Positions 1 to 10,454 of a stretch of DNA of 64,000 bases are shown here, piece by piece. Position 1 is the first letter of the stretch; each line of letters starts with the position of its first letter. The stretch lies in the NCBI RefSeq assembly GCF_900445255.1, contig NZ_UAPU01000005.1, positions 135,001 through 199,000 on the forward strand, written 5' to 3'. The translations under genes were made by a program, and so were the position numbers. A model generated the notes under the pieces. That model was not told the DNA's origin. It made no database searches and worked only from the letters and a program-made list of their open reading frames with translations. Origin of the DNA: Anaerobiospirillum thomasii (GTDB lineage Bacteria; Pseudomonadota; Gammaproteobacteria; Enterobacterales; Succinivibrionaceae).

Positions 1-1373
<1,373 letters not shown>

Positions 1374-1455
1374 ACAACCCCGGAGGGCATGGACATTTAA
1401 AGACCTCTTTATACTCAAGAGTTAAATCAGTTTGTTATAAGTTTTTTACAGAATT
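1374..1455 (+). other. 23S-5S intergenic spacer
   Basis: Short AT-rich spacer within the rRNA transcript. No tRNA gene is visible in it. Confidence 0.8.
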
Positions 1456-1575
1456 TGTCTGGCGACCATAGTGCTGTAGAACCACCTGTTCCCTTTCCGA
1501 ACACAGAAGTGAAATGCAGTTACGCCGATGGTAGTGCAACGTACGATTGTGCGAGAGTAGGTCATCGCCAGGCTA
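1456..1575 (+). rRNA. rrf: 5S ribosomal RNA
   Basis: About 120 bases that align along their whole length with gammaproteobacterial 5S rRNA. The core CCGAACACAGAAGTGAAA and the loop GCCGATGGTAGT are conserved, and the terminal helix pairs TGTCTGGCG at the 5' end with CGCCAGGCTA at the 3' end. Ends may be off by one or two bases. Confidence 0.96.
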
Positions 1576-1586
1576 ACCTTTTAAAA

Positions 1587-1620
1587 GAAGCCATCTCATC
1601 TGAGGTGGCTTTTTTGTTTT
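1587..1620 (+). terminator. Terminator of the rRNA operon
   Basis: A ten-base-pair hairpin, AGCCATCTCA / TGAGGTGGCT with one G-U pair and a two-base loop, is followed by a run of T. It lies 12 bases behind the 5S gene, as expected for an intrinsic terminator of the rrn transcript. Confidence 0.9.
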
Positions 1621-1716
1621 CTGCAACATTACTTTTTAAAGTATTAATTTTTAATTTTGTCCCATTATTGATTTTTATGTCCCAATAATTTATTATCTGA
1701 TAAAAGAGGGGATATC

Positions 1717-2775
1717 ATGAAAAAGCAGTCTATCTTAAATCTCATTCGTTATTACAGTGATAATAATGACATAGGTTTTAAAAAACAAGCTTATGCAATT
1801 GCAGATGAGTTTTCAAAAAATGGTGATGTAGAACTTGCCCAATATATCATGACATTACTCTCTACAACAGGTGTTTTAGTACCTCAATCAACCGATGAGG
1901 AGATTGTATTATCATCTTTTTTTGAAAAGATTAAACCATCATCTGACTCTCTTTTTTTTCCAGATAGCTTAATTCAGGATTTACTGGGAGTTGTAAATGC
2001 TGTTAAAAGAAATATTGGCATACATAAGTTTCTTTTTCACGGAGCCCCTGGTACAGGTAAGACTCAAGGTGTCCAACATTTAGCAAAACTCTTGCGGCGT
2101 GAAACTTACACTATAAATTTCACTAATATTTTAGATTGTAAACTAGGGCAGACTCAAAAAAATATTCAAACTGTATTTAAAGAGATCAATTGCTTCCCTC
2201 AACCTAATAAAATAGTTGTTCTTTTTGATGAAATTGATGCCCTTGCTATGGATAGAATAAATGCAAATGATTTACGTGAAATGGGTAGGGTTACCTCCAC
2301 TTTATTAAAAAATTTTGATACTTTAAATGAGGACATTGTATTAATCGCAACAACTAATTTATTTTCTAATCTAGATAAAGCTTTGATTCGTCGTTTCGAC
2401 TCTACAATTGATTTTAATAGTTACACAAAAGAAGACTTAATAGAAATTGCACAGAGGTTTTTAGATTTTTATTTATCAAAAATAAAGGTATCTAATAAGA
2501 ATATTAGAGTCTTTCGAAAAATTTTGAACTTGTATAGCAAGATACCATATCCAGGTGAGTTAAAAAATGTTATTAAAACAGCAATTGCATTTAGTGATCC
2601 TGATGATGGATATGACTACCTTCGTCGTCTTTATTATGCGGTATGTAATGAAAAGCCAGATAATATAAAAAAATTACAGGAACAATGTTTTACTGTAAGA
2701 GAAATTGAAATTCTAAGCACCAAATCAAAAAGTTCAGTTTCTAGAGAATTAAGGAGTATGCTAGCAAATGCATAA
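1717..2775 (+). CDS. AAA+ ATPase of an IetAS-type defence pair (IetA-like)
   Basis: A 352-residue AAA+ ATPase. An N-terminal helical part of about 100 residues precedes Walker A (GAPGTGKT, residues 109-116) and Walker B (VVLFDEID, about 167-174). A sensor-1 region (ATTN) and an arginine-finger stretch (ALIRRFD) follow, the standard layout of classic AAA proteins. The start has a GAGGGGAT ribosome site upstream. The stop overlaps the start of the subtilase gene by eight bases, so the two are translationally coupled. AAA-ATPase plus subtilisin-like protease is the arrangement of IetA/IetS, first described for Agrobacterium plasmid incompatibility and later reported as an anti-phage system. A defence role here is inferred from that pairing. 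Base composition is more AT-rich than in the core genes, which suggests transfer. Confidence 0.85.
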   Translation: MKKQSILNLIRYYSDNNDIGFKKQAYAIADEFSKNGDVELAQYIMTLLSTTGVLVPQSTDEEIVLSSFFEKIKPSSDSLFFPDSLIQDLLGVVNAVKRNIGIHKFLFHGAPGTGKTQGVQHLAKLLRRETYTINFTNILDCKLGQTQKNIQTVFKEINCFPQPNKIVVLFDEIDALAMDRINANDLREMGRVTSTLLKNFDTLNEDIVLIATTNLFSNLDKALIRRFDSTIDFNSYTKEDLIEIAQRFLDFYLSKIKVSNKNIRVFRKILNLYSKIPYPGELKNVIKTAIAFSDPDDGYDYLRRLYYAVCNEKPDNIKKLQEQCFTVREIEILSTKSKSSVSRELRSMLANA

Positions 2776-5035
2776 TATATTGCAGTTAAAAGGTGATCTA
2801 TCAGCAAAGCCAAACGCATCAAAGCCAGGACCTTTGACCATGAAAAAAGGTCAAACTGTATGTGCTTCGCATTTAGACAAGCTCTCAGCTGACATTGCTG
2901 GCGTTATATCTTATTGGAACACCAAGCAGTCTGTGCTACGAGACGTGTTCATAACTGCTTACCACAACCGAATTGTTCCTAAAAGTAGTAGATTAAGATG
3001 TCTTTTCTCTAGTAATTCAGCGGACAACCCATCTAATTATATGTGTGGAGCCAAGTTTAAGAAGATTGGGGATAAAATGTGTCACGTTTTTACATATTAT
3101 GTTCCTATAAATATTCTAACCAAGGCTCAGAACCTACTTCTTAGAGTAGCACAGATTATAAGAGAAAATTTTGATAGTGGAGTTATAACTTCTGATGAGT
3201 TTAACTCTATAAGTAATAATAGTTTAAAAATTGATATGCAGGATATCTCAAAAAGTACATTTTTAAAAGTACTGCTTGATGTAACCTGTATAGATATTTT
3301 TACAGTAGAAGAAGGCTCTATGCTTACTGCTGAGGATGTACTAGTTACCATTTATAAAACAGAAGTAGGAATTAAAGAACTTCTATCCAATTTAAAAATA
3401 AATATTTTAGATGATAAAATTTTTAACGATACAACTTGTAAGTTATCTCAGAGAGAATACTCCAAACTTGTAGAAAGTGCACCATATTTAATTGCAATGA
3501 GTATATCTGATTTCGTCAGATTGACAGATGACTATCTGGCAGATCAATCAAATGAAGATCAGATTCAACAAATCCCGTCACCGACAAATGAGCCTATAAT
3601 AGGAGTGATTGATACACAATTTAATAAAGAAGTATATTTTAGTGAATGGGTAGAGTATATAAACTTGCTTGATCCAAATGTAGCATTATCCGAGAAAGAT
3701 TATATTCACGGTACAGCAGTCTCTTCTATAATTGTAGATGGTCCAAAAGGAAATAAAGACTATGAAGATAATTGCGGTAGGTTTAGAGTAAAGCACTTTG
3801 GTGTTGCGGTTTCAAATGGATTTAGTTCCTTTTCTGTGTTAAAGCATATTCGCAAGATAGTAGAAGAAAATAGTCATATTAAGGTTTGGAATTTGTCATT
3901 AGGATCAGTTGATGAAATACATGAAAATTATATTTCTCCAGAGGGGGCAGAGTTAGATAAAATACAAAATGAATTTGATGTTATTTTCATTGTAGCTGGA
4001 ACAAATCAAACAGATGCTATGCAAAAGAGAATTGGAGCTCCAGCTGATTCTTTAAACTCTATAGTTGTCAATTCTGTAAACTCTAAGGGACAGTGTGCAT
4101 CATACACAAGGACAGGACCTGTTCTTTCTTTTTTTTATAAGCCTGATGTAAGTTATTATGGAGGAGAAAGTGTTTCAGAACGAAAACCAATGGTTGTTTG
4201 CTACAATAATTTGGGAGCTGTAACAAGAGTTGGAACTTCATTTGCTGCACCATGGATAGCAAGAAAAGTAGCATTCTTGATTTATAAAATGGGTTTATCT
4301 CGCGAGTTAGCTAAAGCACTTATTATTGATTCTGCTGCACAATGGAGCAGGAAAGATGATATAAGCTTTAGTAAAGGCTATGGAGTTGTTCCTAAAAAAA
4401 TTGAAGAAATTGTTCAAACAAGAAACGATGAGATACGATTTCTTATTTCAGGAAGAGCTGAGGAGTATACAACATATAACTATAATTTGCCTGTACCTTT
4501 TGAAGGAAATGGTCACCCATTTTATTCAAGATTAACATTAGTATATTTTCCTGAGTGTAATAGAAATCAAGGAGTAGACTATACCACTACAGAACTTGAT
4601 ATTAATTTTGGAAGGGTAAAGCATAATGTTTATAATGGTTCAATGAAAGTCGATATTGTATCAATAAATGGAAATCCTCAAAATGGTGATGGGGCTGAAA
4701 AATTATATGAAGAGGAAGCTAGAACTCTTTATAGAAAATGGGATAATGTAAAATTTATCTGTGAAGAGATAAAAAAAATAAAAAAACCAAAGAAAAAATA
4801 TACTGAACATGGATCTTGGGGTATTAAAATCACATCTAAAGAGCGAAATTCTAGCAAGGAAAAGCATCCATTAAATTTTGGGCTTGTTATAACTTTAAGA
4901 GAAATGAATGGTAAGGACAGATATCATGATTTTATTCAGCTCTGTCAGTCACGAGGATGGCTTGTTAATGAACTCAACATTGATAATCAACTTAATATTT
5001 ACGCTCAATCTCAAATTGAAATTGACTTGGAATAG
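2768..5035 (+). CDS. Subtilisin-like serine protease of an IetAS-type pair (IetS-like)
   Basis: A 755-residue protein with an S8 (subtilase) domain in its centre. The three catalytic motifs are present in order: Asp282 in GVIDTQF, His314 in IHGTAVSS and Ser491 in GTSFAAPW. About 270 residues of unrecognised sequence precede the protease domain and about 200 follow it, with a lysine-rich stretch near residues 670-690. No signal peptide is seen, so the enzyme is probably cytoplasmic and controlled by the coupled ATPase. The long N- and C-terminal parts may be sensor or substrate domains. Protease assignment is firm; the defence role follows from the ATPase partner. Confidence 0.85.
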   Translation: MHNILQLKGDLSAKPNASKPGPLTMKKGQTVCASHLDKLSADIAGVISYWNTKQSVLRDVFITAYHNRIVPKSSRLRCLFSSNSADNPSNYMCGAKFKKIGDKMCHVFTYYVPINILTKAQNLLLRVAQIIRENFDSGVITSDEFNSISNNSLKIDMQDISKSTFLKVLLDVTCIDIFTVEEGSMLTAEDVLVTIYKTEVGIKELLSNLKINILDDKIFNDTTCKLSQREYSKLVESAPYLIAMSISDFVRLTDDYLADQSNEDQIQQIPSPTNEPIIGVIDTQFNKEVYFSEWVEYINLLDPNVALSEKDYIHGTAVSSIIVDGPKGNKDYEDNCGRFRVKHFGVAVSNGFSSFSVLKHIRKIVEENSHIKVWNLSLGSVDEIHENYISPEGAELDKIQNEFDVIFIVAGTNQTDAMQKRIGAPADSLNSIVVNSVNSKGQCASYTRTGPVLSFFYKPDVSYYGGESVSERKPMVVCYNNLGAVTRVGTSFAAPWIARKVAFLIYKMGLSRELAKALIIDSAAQWSRKDDISFSKGYGVVPKKIEEIVQTRNDEIRFLISGRAEEYTTYNYNLPVPFEGNGHPFYSRLTLVYFPECNRNQGVDYTTTELDINFGRVKHNVYNGSMKVDIVSINGNPQNGDGAEKLYEEEARTLYRKWDNVKFICEEIKKIKKPKKKYTEHGSWGIKITSKERNSSKEKHPLNFGLVITLREMNGKDRYHDFIQLCQSRGWLVNELNIDNQLNIYAQSQIEIDLE

Positions 5036-5081
5036 ATTTGTCTTTTTACAAGTTTTTCATGGTTAAATTAAATGATACACT

Positions 5082-5090
5082 GATATCAAT
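5082..5090. repeat. Left target-site duplication of the ISAs1-like element
   Basis: GATATCAAT directly outside the left inverted repeat; it matches GATATCAGT outside the right end in 8 of 9 bases. Confidence 0.6.
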
Positions 5091-7050
5091 TATGGCGAAA
5101 TTATAAGAATGTGTCACATCACATTTAATTTCAGCCGATTATTAAAAATATGAGTCTACCTCATATGTAGTTCTTTAAAAATTTATCAAACCACTATTTT
5201 TTGTCCAATAGATGTCCAAAAGCCGACTTTATTGGTGATTGGGATATATTTAGGGATATGGCTTTACCACTGAGCAGCAGTGGTTGATGTTGTGTATGGA
5301 CTTATTCAGAGTGTCCAAAGAACTCAATCAGACGATGCAGAGTATAATCAAGAGGTCTGCTTCTGAATTTTTCAGCAATACTCTTAAAGGTAGGTGGGCG
5401 TCCTGAGTTATCGGTATTAGCGCTATTCCTTATAAAGGAGTGGATGTTGTGCACTATTTTATTTATGCCCACATGGTTGGCAATTAAATTATCGTTGCAT
5501 GACTGTAGGTCGTCCTGGGCTAAAGAGCCACAGTCAAGGTGTCCATGATGGTAAGTCTCAATTGCCCAGTACTCATCAATACTCCGCGCAATCTGATGTA
5601 GTGTTGATTCTTCACCATACTGCAGAGAGCTTATATAGTATCGGGTGTTAGATGTGCTGCTAACCTCTTTACCATTAATGATTTTTGATGTCGCCTTGGT
5701 ATACATCACGATAGTGTTGATATTAGCGTATAAGCCTCTGACCTCATCGCTAAGAAGAGAGCCGTCCAATATGGATATCTCAATCTTTTCTTTGCGAGAG
5801 TGCCCTGTTTCTTGCCTACTTACAGTTAAAGCATCCTTAGCCAGCGATGAGGAAAATATCTCAGATAACGCCGCATTTAGCTTTTTCCTGATATTCTTTT
5901 TGATTGGCAGAAGATAATCGCAACCTTTCTGAGTTATAAGCTTTGCAATATATGGCGTGCTGTTAAGAGCATCAGCCATAATTACCGCATCTTTTATTTC
6001 AGTGGTCGAGAACATCTGAATAAAGGCAAGGCCTTCGTTATTTTTCTTGTTCGTCAGATAGTAGTCTAAGGCCAGCTTTTCAGTGCAGTTATATAGAGTA
6101 ACAGCAATCTTCTTTTTCCTGCGACTCTGCTCTCCTTTAACAAACGTGCTTATCAGCTCCTGTCCATCAAAGGCTAGAGTATTTTTTATTGGAAGTACAA
6201 TTCTTTCACTGTTTTTAGCCTCTTCTGGCGTATTCATGGCTTTTGTTACAGCGCGAGGTATTACACCAAAGAACTCAGTAAAAAACTTACTCATTTGCTC
6301 CTGATCAACCATACGTAAAACTCTGTTTACACTGGCAGGAGACAAAGAATGTTCAGGATCAGGCATACCATCGATTAGTGCGTGTAGCTGAAGATAATTT
6401 TGATTATAAAATTCAGCAATCTCATTTGCATCGGTTCGCCCCTGCAATTTTGCAAACAGTATGACACACAACACAACGTCCAAGGTATAGACCAGAGAGT
6501 TTTCACTTCGTGTATCTATAAAGAGCCTTCTGATTTTTTGCTGAAAATTAAGAATTTGATCGAGCTTTGATGATTTAAGTCTCTTAAGCATTTTTTGCAA
6601 GGACAAAAATTCAATCTCAATGTCATCTTCAAGCTTCTCTATTTCATAATCAATATCAAATTGATTTTTAGAGAATTTATTAAGAGTCTGATTAATACGC
6701 CTATTTCTGTATTTTTCTTCAAAGGACAATGATGCCTTAGGTATAGCAGATCTGGAACGCGATCTCGCTACAACATCTTGTAATCCCTGTGAAACCTGAA
6801 ATACAGTCATAAAAACCAAAACGAAAGTTAAACTTTCATTATTTGATCAGAATCACGAAAATAGCACAAGCTATTTTATTGAAGTTTGATCCTTAGCTCA
6901 CAAAAATATTTAAAATGAGATTTATAGCAAAAAACCAATAGTGGTTAGATAGATTTTTAAAGAGCTACATAATCAGGGTAGACCTGATTAAATTTTAACT
7001 ATGGCCTTATTATAAAATGTGATGTGACACATTCCCGTAATTTCGCCATA
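5091..7050 (-). mobile_element. Complete ISAs1-family insertion sequence, about 1.96 kb
   Basis: The element carries one transposase gene between imperfect inverted ends. The outer ends read TATGGCGAAATTA on both sides, followed after three variable bases by GAATGTGTCACATCACATTT. Weaker mirrored similarity, for example TGTAGYTCTTTAAAAATYTAT, continues about 120 bases inward on each side. A near-perfect nine-base direct repeat flanks the element. It sits just behind the subtilase gene, between that gene and a transposase remnant. Both ends and the gene look intact, so the element could still be active. It is longer than usual for ISAs1 members. Confidence 0.8.
5302..6810 (-). CDS. ISAs1-family DDE transposase
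   Basis: About 502 residues from the ATG at 6810; an upstream TTG in frame is less likely. After a charged helical N-terminal extension of about 100 residues comes an ISAs1-type associated domain (DTRSENSLVYTLDVVLCVIL). A DDE catalytic core follows, with motifs LAFDGQEL (first Asp), VIMADAL (second Asp) and YWAIETYHHGHLD (Glu), and the C-terminal part ends with the N-x2-ANHVGINKI segment typical of the family. ISAs1 transposases are usually near 370-430 residues, so the extra length is mostly N-terminal. No frameshift or stop is seen. Confidence 0.88.
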   Translation of the reverse strand: MTVFQVSQGLQDVVARSRSRSAIPKASLSFEEKYRNRRINQTLNKFSKNQFDIDYEIEKLEDDIEIEFLSLQKMLKRLKSSKLDQILNFQQKIRRLFIDTRSENSLVYTLDVVLCVILFAKLQGRTDANEIAEFYNQNYLQLHALIDGMPDPEHSLSPASVNRVLRMVDQEQMSKFFTEFFGVIPRAVTKAMNTPEEAKNSERIVLPIKNTLAFDGQELISTFVKGEQSRRKKKIAVTLYNCTEKLALDYYLTNKKNNEGLAFIQMFSTTEIKDAVIMADALNSTPYIAKLITQKGCDYLLPIKKNIRKKLNAALSEIFSSSLAKDALTVSRQETGHSRKEKIEISILDGSLLSDEVRGLYANINTIVMYTKATSKIINGKEVSSTSNTRYYISSLQYGEESTLHQIARSIDEYWAIETYHHGHLDCGSLAQDDLQSCNDNLIANHVGINKIVHNIHSFIRNSANTDNSGRPPTFKSIAEKFRSRPLDYTLHRLIEFFGHSE

Positions 7051-7059
7051 GATATCAGT
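7051..7059. repeat. Right target-site duplication of the ISAs1-like element
   Basis: GATATCAGT directly outside the right inverted repeat. The core GATATC is itself a palindrome. Confidence 0.6.
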
Positions 7060-7184
7060 TTCACTGGATATTTAGTCGTATTTATATCATCGCAAGTTTT
7101 TTGTGTTATAAACATAAAGATATTATTTAGTAAAGCAACGCTTATAAATGTATTTTTGAACTACATTAAGTTAAATATATTATT

Positions 7185-7847
7185 ACAACTGACAATACTA
7201 AAGGCTTTATACACCTTTATTATGACTCTCTTAAGTATCCTGAAGCACTTGCCACCTTGCAACTGGCTGTAAAACATGAAAAAGAACTGATAGATAAGGC
7301 CAAAACTAGTGGCATACATCTTAGTAAGGCGCAGGTTGCTAAAATGACAAAGTTTCATGATGCTCAAATAGATGCACAGAAGGCTATAGGCTAGACATTT
7401 ACCTATAATCCTGATAAGTTTTCAAGGGCTAAAAGTCTTATAGGCTGGTTTGTTCTGTTTACTTGTAATGAAGATATAGATAGCGAGCAGGCATTGAAGA
7501 TATATAGCATGAAGGACTCTGTAGAAAAGATATTTGATGCTTTAAAACATGATCTTGACTGTAAGCGACTTAAGACCCATAGATCAGACACATCTAACGG
7601 TAAGCTCTTTGTTATATTTATAGCTCTTATTTTGCACACATGTGCAAGTAAGGCATTGAGAGCTCTTAAAAATGATGAACCTAATCGCTTTAGAAAATTG
7701 ACTTACAAAGGTCTTATAGATGAACTTGATGATATTACCATTGAGAAAAAAGGTGATAAGTTTACCCTGTCCAAGGCTTTAACTTTTACACAAAAAGAGA
7801 TCCTGAAGGCTTTAGACGTTGATCTGTCACAATTTGAATTGGTATAG
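7185..7847 (+). pseudogene. Remnant of an IS4/IS1634-like transposase (C-terminal part)
   Basis: One reading frame continues through an in-frame TAG at 7392-7394. Before the stop it reads like the middle of an IS1634-type transposase (GFIHLYYDSLKYPEAL...). After it comes the C-terminal DDE region with SLIGWFVLFTCNEDID, YSMKDSVEKIFDALKHDL and GKLFVIFIALIL, where Glu of VEKIF is the probable third catalytic residue. The first catalytic half is absent. The same C-terminal pattern (GKFFILFIALVI) occurs in the complete IS1634-like transposase further along the window, so this is an older, decayed relative. Confidence 0.75.
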
Positions 7848-8038
7848 GGCTGTATACAGCACTATATATTGAATTTAGGTTAAAAGCCAGATACATTAAT
7901 CAATTTCTATCACACAATCAGAATAATTTCCTTACCTATTTTAAAGTATAAGCCTATGATAATGAAGATTGGAGTGATCCACTCAGGCCGTTGTTTCGTA
8001 TTTTTAATCATAAGAATAAAAAATAGTTAAGGAGATAT

Positions 8039-10012
8039 ATGTCAGATCACAACTCAAATCTCATCGATCGTCCAAAATCTGGCGATGAGGCAGATCTATT
8101 AGGTGTTAATCGCTATATAAAAGCACTTTCCAATTTTTTAAGTCATGCCAGCATGCCTACTACTATAGCCATTCAAGGTGAATGGGGCAGTGGTAAGACC
8201 TCAGTAATTAATTCTCTTCTCTACGAACTTTGTGATACTGCAAAAGCTCCGGATAAAAACAAGGTATTTCATGGAATATTCCTTAATATGTGGGAGTATT
8301 CACTACTGCGCACCCCTGAGGAGTCAATTGAGTCAATTATTCGCGGTTTGCTAAAACAGGTATCGCTTTTTATCGAGTTACACGATCGCTCCAATCCTGC
8401 CGTTGATGCCCTTAAGAAAATCTCCAAGTCACGTCTGTTTAAAGCTGCTCTGACCGGTGGTAAGGTAGCAACCTCACTAGCAGGGGCTAGTGCTGTTAAT
8501 TTTGCAGTCGATAAGATAGGTGAAATGTTAAATGGAGAAAGTGAGGAAGAAGAATTTAATCCGGCCGAATTTCGTGAGCAGGTTGCAAGATCTATAGATG
8601 AGTGTCTGCGTTTAGATCGCGAGGATGGAGATCAAAATAAGCGTGGTTTTATGATCTTTGTTGATGATCTTGATCGCATCAATCCAGAGTCAGCAGTTCA
8701 GATCCTTGAGATGCTTAAGAACTTCTTTGAGGTTAACTGCTGTATTTTTGTTCTGGCCATTGACTATAATGTTGTTGTTAAGGGACTTAAGGCAAAGCTT
8801 GGTAATAAAGATGAAAATGATGAGCGTGCATATCGTTCATTCTTTGACAAGATTATTCAGATGCCTTTTACAATGCCTACAGAGCGCTACAAAGTTGGCG
8901 ATTACATTGGTGCATCACTCAAAAAGATTGGCTATTGCTCTGAGGAAGATCTGCATGTTAAGGTAATTGACAAGGAAGGTGAGGAAAATGATCGCACCTA
9001 CATACAGGCAGTAGCTGAAATTACAGCTAATAGTACAGGTAGTAATCCTCGCTCAATCAAACGCCTGCTTAATACTCTTTCCTTGCTGCAATATATGTAT
9101 GAGCAGGATAGTGCTGACAGTGAAAATTTCAATTCATCAGCCAAGACTTATGTAGAGCAAGTCATCAATTATGCATTTGTCTGCATACAGATTGCATATC
9201 CAGAGGTATACAGACTTCTTGCTAAAGAGCCAGTTTATACAAGATGGGATCGCGATACGGCTGATGAATTTAAGATAAATAGCTTTGATACTTTCTACAC
9301 ATCCTGGTGCAAGAGTAATGATCATGAAGAAGATGCTCCAAATGAAAAGCTCTATCAGGCCATTATAACTGCCTATTGCAGGCAGGGCTCTACCTGGCTG
9401 CAAAATAGAGTAAGCTCCATCATTAATATCCTAGTTATGATAGAGGAACTCTGTTCTCTAAATAAAAAAGATTTTGATCTAATCATTCCTGCAATTATTG
9501 ATATGTCATCTGTTACAGCTGTCAACACAGAGGATGATAAGAAGGTTAAAGTCACACTTACCAAGGGTCGTCAGACCTTGCTAGACTTCTGGGTCAAGTT
9601 CCAGGATACTGCGTTTGAAAATGAAGAGTTTGCTCAGCTGTTTAGAAGACGTAAGCCACCAACCGATTACTGGCTGAACTTCTTTACAGGTAATGGCAGC
9701 TGTAAGATCAGCGTGTCTAACTCACTGCAAAAGGGTGAGGTATGTATATACGTAAGTATTTCAAGCCGTGAGATTTTCAATCTTACCTTAGAGCACAAGG
9801 ATGAGATTCTAGCTCAGGTTGGCGAGCCATTTCAGTGGGTATCATTTGATGATGTTTCAGCCTCTGGCGGAAAGGGAAAGACTGCCTTTATTCGCATTTA
9901 TGTGAAAAAAGATCTTAATAATCGTGATGCCTGGTATGAGGCCTCACAATGGATTGCAGCCACCATGGTTTCAATGCGCAAGGCTCTTTCTCCATACATT
10001 GACAAGAAATAG
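8039..10012 (+). CDS. KAP-family P-loop NTPase with DUF4268-like C-terminus
   Basis: A 657-residue protein. Walker A is GEWGSGKT (residues 47-54). A moderately hydrophobic stretch lies near residues 140-170, where KAP proteins often carry an insert. Walker B is FMIFVDDLDR near residues 204-213. This is the KAP (Kidins220/ARMS, PifA) signature; bacterial members include phage-exclusion proteins. The last 150 residues (TLLDFWVKF ... PPTDYWLNFF ... VGEPFQWVSFDD ... WIAATM) resemble DUF4268, a domain found at the C-terminus of restriction-like proteins. Start codon is supported by AAGGAGATAT. It stands alone, with a terminator behind it. NTPase assignment is firm; DUF4268 and the defence role are inferences. 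Confidence 0.8.
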   Translation: MSDHNSNLIDRPKSGDEADLLGVNRYIKALSNFLSHASMPTTIAIQGEWGSGKTSVINSLLYELCDTAKAPDKNKVFHGIFLNMWEYSLLRTPEESIESIIRGLLKQVSLFIELHDRSNPAVDALKKISKSRLFKAALTGGKVATSLAGASAVNFAVDKIGEMLNGESEEEEFNPAEFREQVARSIDECLRLDREDGDQNKRGFMIFVDDLDRINPESAVQILEMLKNFFEVNCCIFVLAIDYNVVVKGLKAKLGNKDENDERAYRSFFDKIIQMPFTMPTERYKVGDYIGASLKKIGYCSEEDLHVKVIDKEGEENDRTYIQAVAEITANSTGSNPRSIKRLLNTLSLLQYMYEQDSADSENFNSSAKTYVEQVINYAFVCIQIAYPEVYRLLAKEPVYTRWDRDTADEFKINSFDTFYTSWCKSNDHEEDAPNEKLYQAIITAYCRQGSTWLQNRVSSIINILVMIEELCSLNKKDFDLIIPAIIDMSSVTAVNTEDDKKVKVTLTKGRQTLLDFWVKFQDTAFENEEFAQLFRRRKPPTDYWLNFFTGNGSCKISVSNSLQKGEVCIYVSISSREIFNLTLEHKDEILAQVGEPFQWVSFDDVSASGGKGKTAFIRIYVKKDLNNRDAWYEASQWIAATMVSMRKALSPYIDKK

Positions 10013-10073
10013 TTAAGAAAATAAAGCTGCACATCTACAAATTGGCAGCTAATTGACTGCTATTTACACTGAC

Positions 10074-10102
10074 AAAATGCAGGGCCTGGCTCTGCATTTT
10101 TC
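10074..10102 (+). terminator. Terminator behind the KAP gene
   Basis: Hairpin AAAATGCAG / CTGCATTTT with a nine-base loop and a T run, 62 bases behind the KAP stop codon. Confidence 0.8.
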
Positions 10103-10454
10103 AACTGCGCCTGTCAGTTTTCTTTTATATTAGGTAAAACTGCTATACATCAAAGTTAAAGTCTTTAGAGAGCTTATTGTGTCAGCACTATATCAAGTAT
10201 GTACAAGGCACAAGGTAAAACCTGCACACAAAAACTGCTTGCAGTGATGATATTTATGATCCTTTACATTTAAACAACTATTTTTAGATACATCAATTTT
10301 CTCATGTCTTAATAAATACAGATTTTTCATGAGTTTTCAAAGCTGTATACAGAGTGATAAAGATTGATGCTATCTGTCATCTGCTTGCATATTTATCACT
10401 ATCAGAGGCTGTAGCTTTGCTATAATAGGTGCAGTTATTATCAGAGGTTTTAAG
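10103..10454. other. Intergenic region before rlmKL
   Basis: About 350 bases with no convincing gene or RNA. A TATAAT at 10421-10426 is the best promoter candidate for rlmKL (about 29 bases before the start), but no good -35 box is seen. Confidence 0.5.

Noticed and set aside
1455-1688. Open frame of 77 codons on the plus strand
   Set aside because: It overlaps the 5S gene and its terminator; the sequence is explained by the RNA.
1374-1716. tRNA gene near the rRNA operon
   Set aside because: No cloverleaf-forming sequence was found in the spacer or behind the 5S gene.
7951-8025. Short frame ending AYDNEDWSDPLRPLFRIF before the KAP gene
   Set aside because: Only about 24 codons after a stop; too short to support as a gene, though it might be debris.
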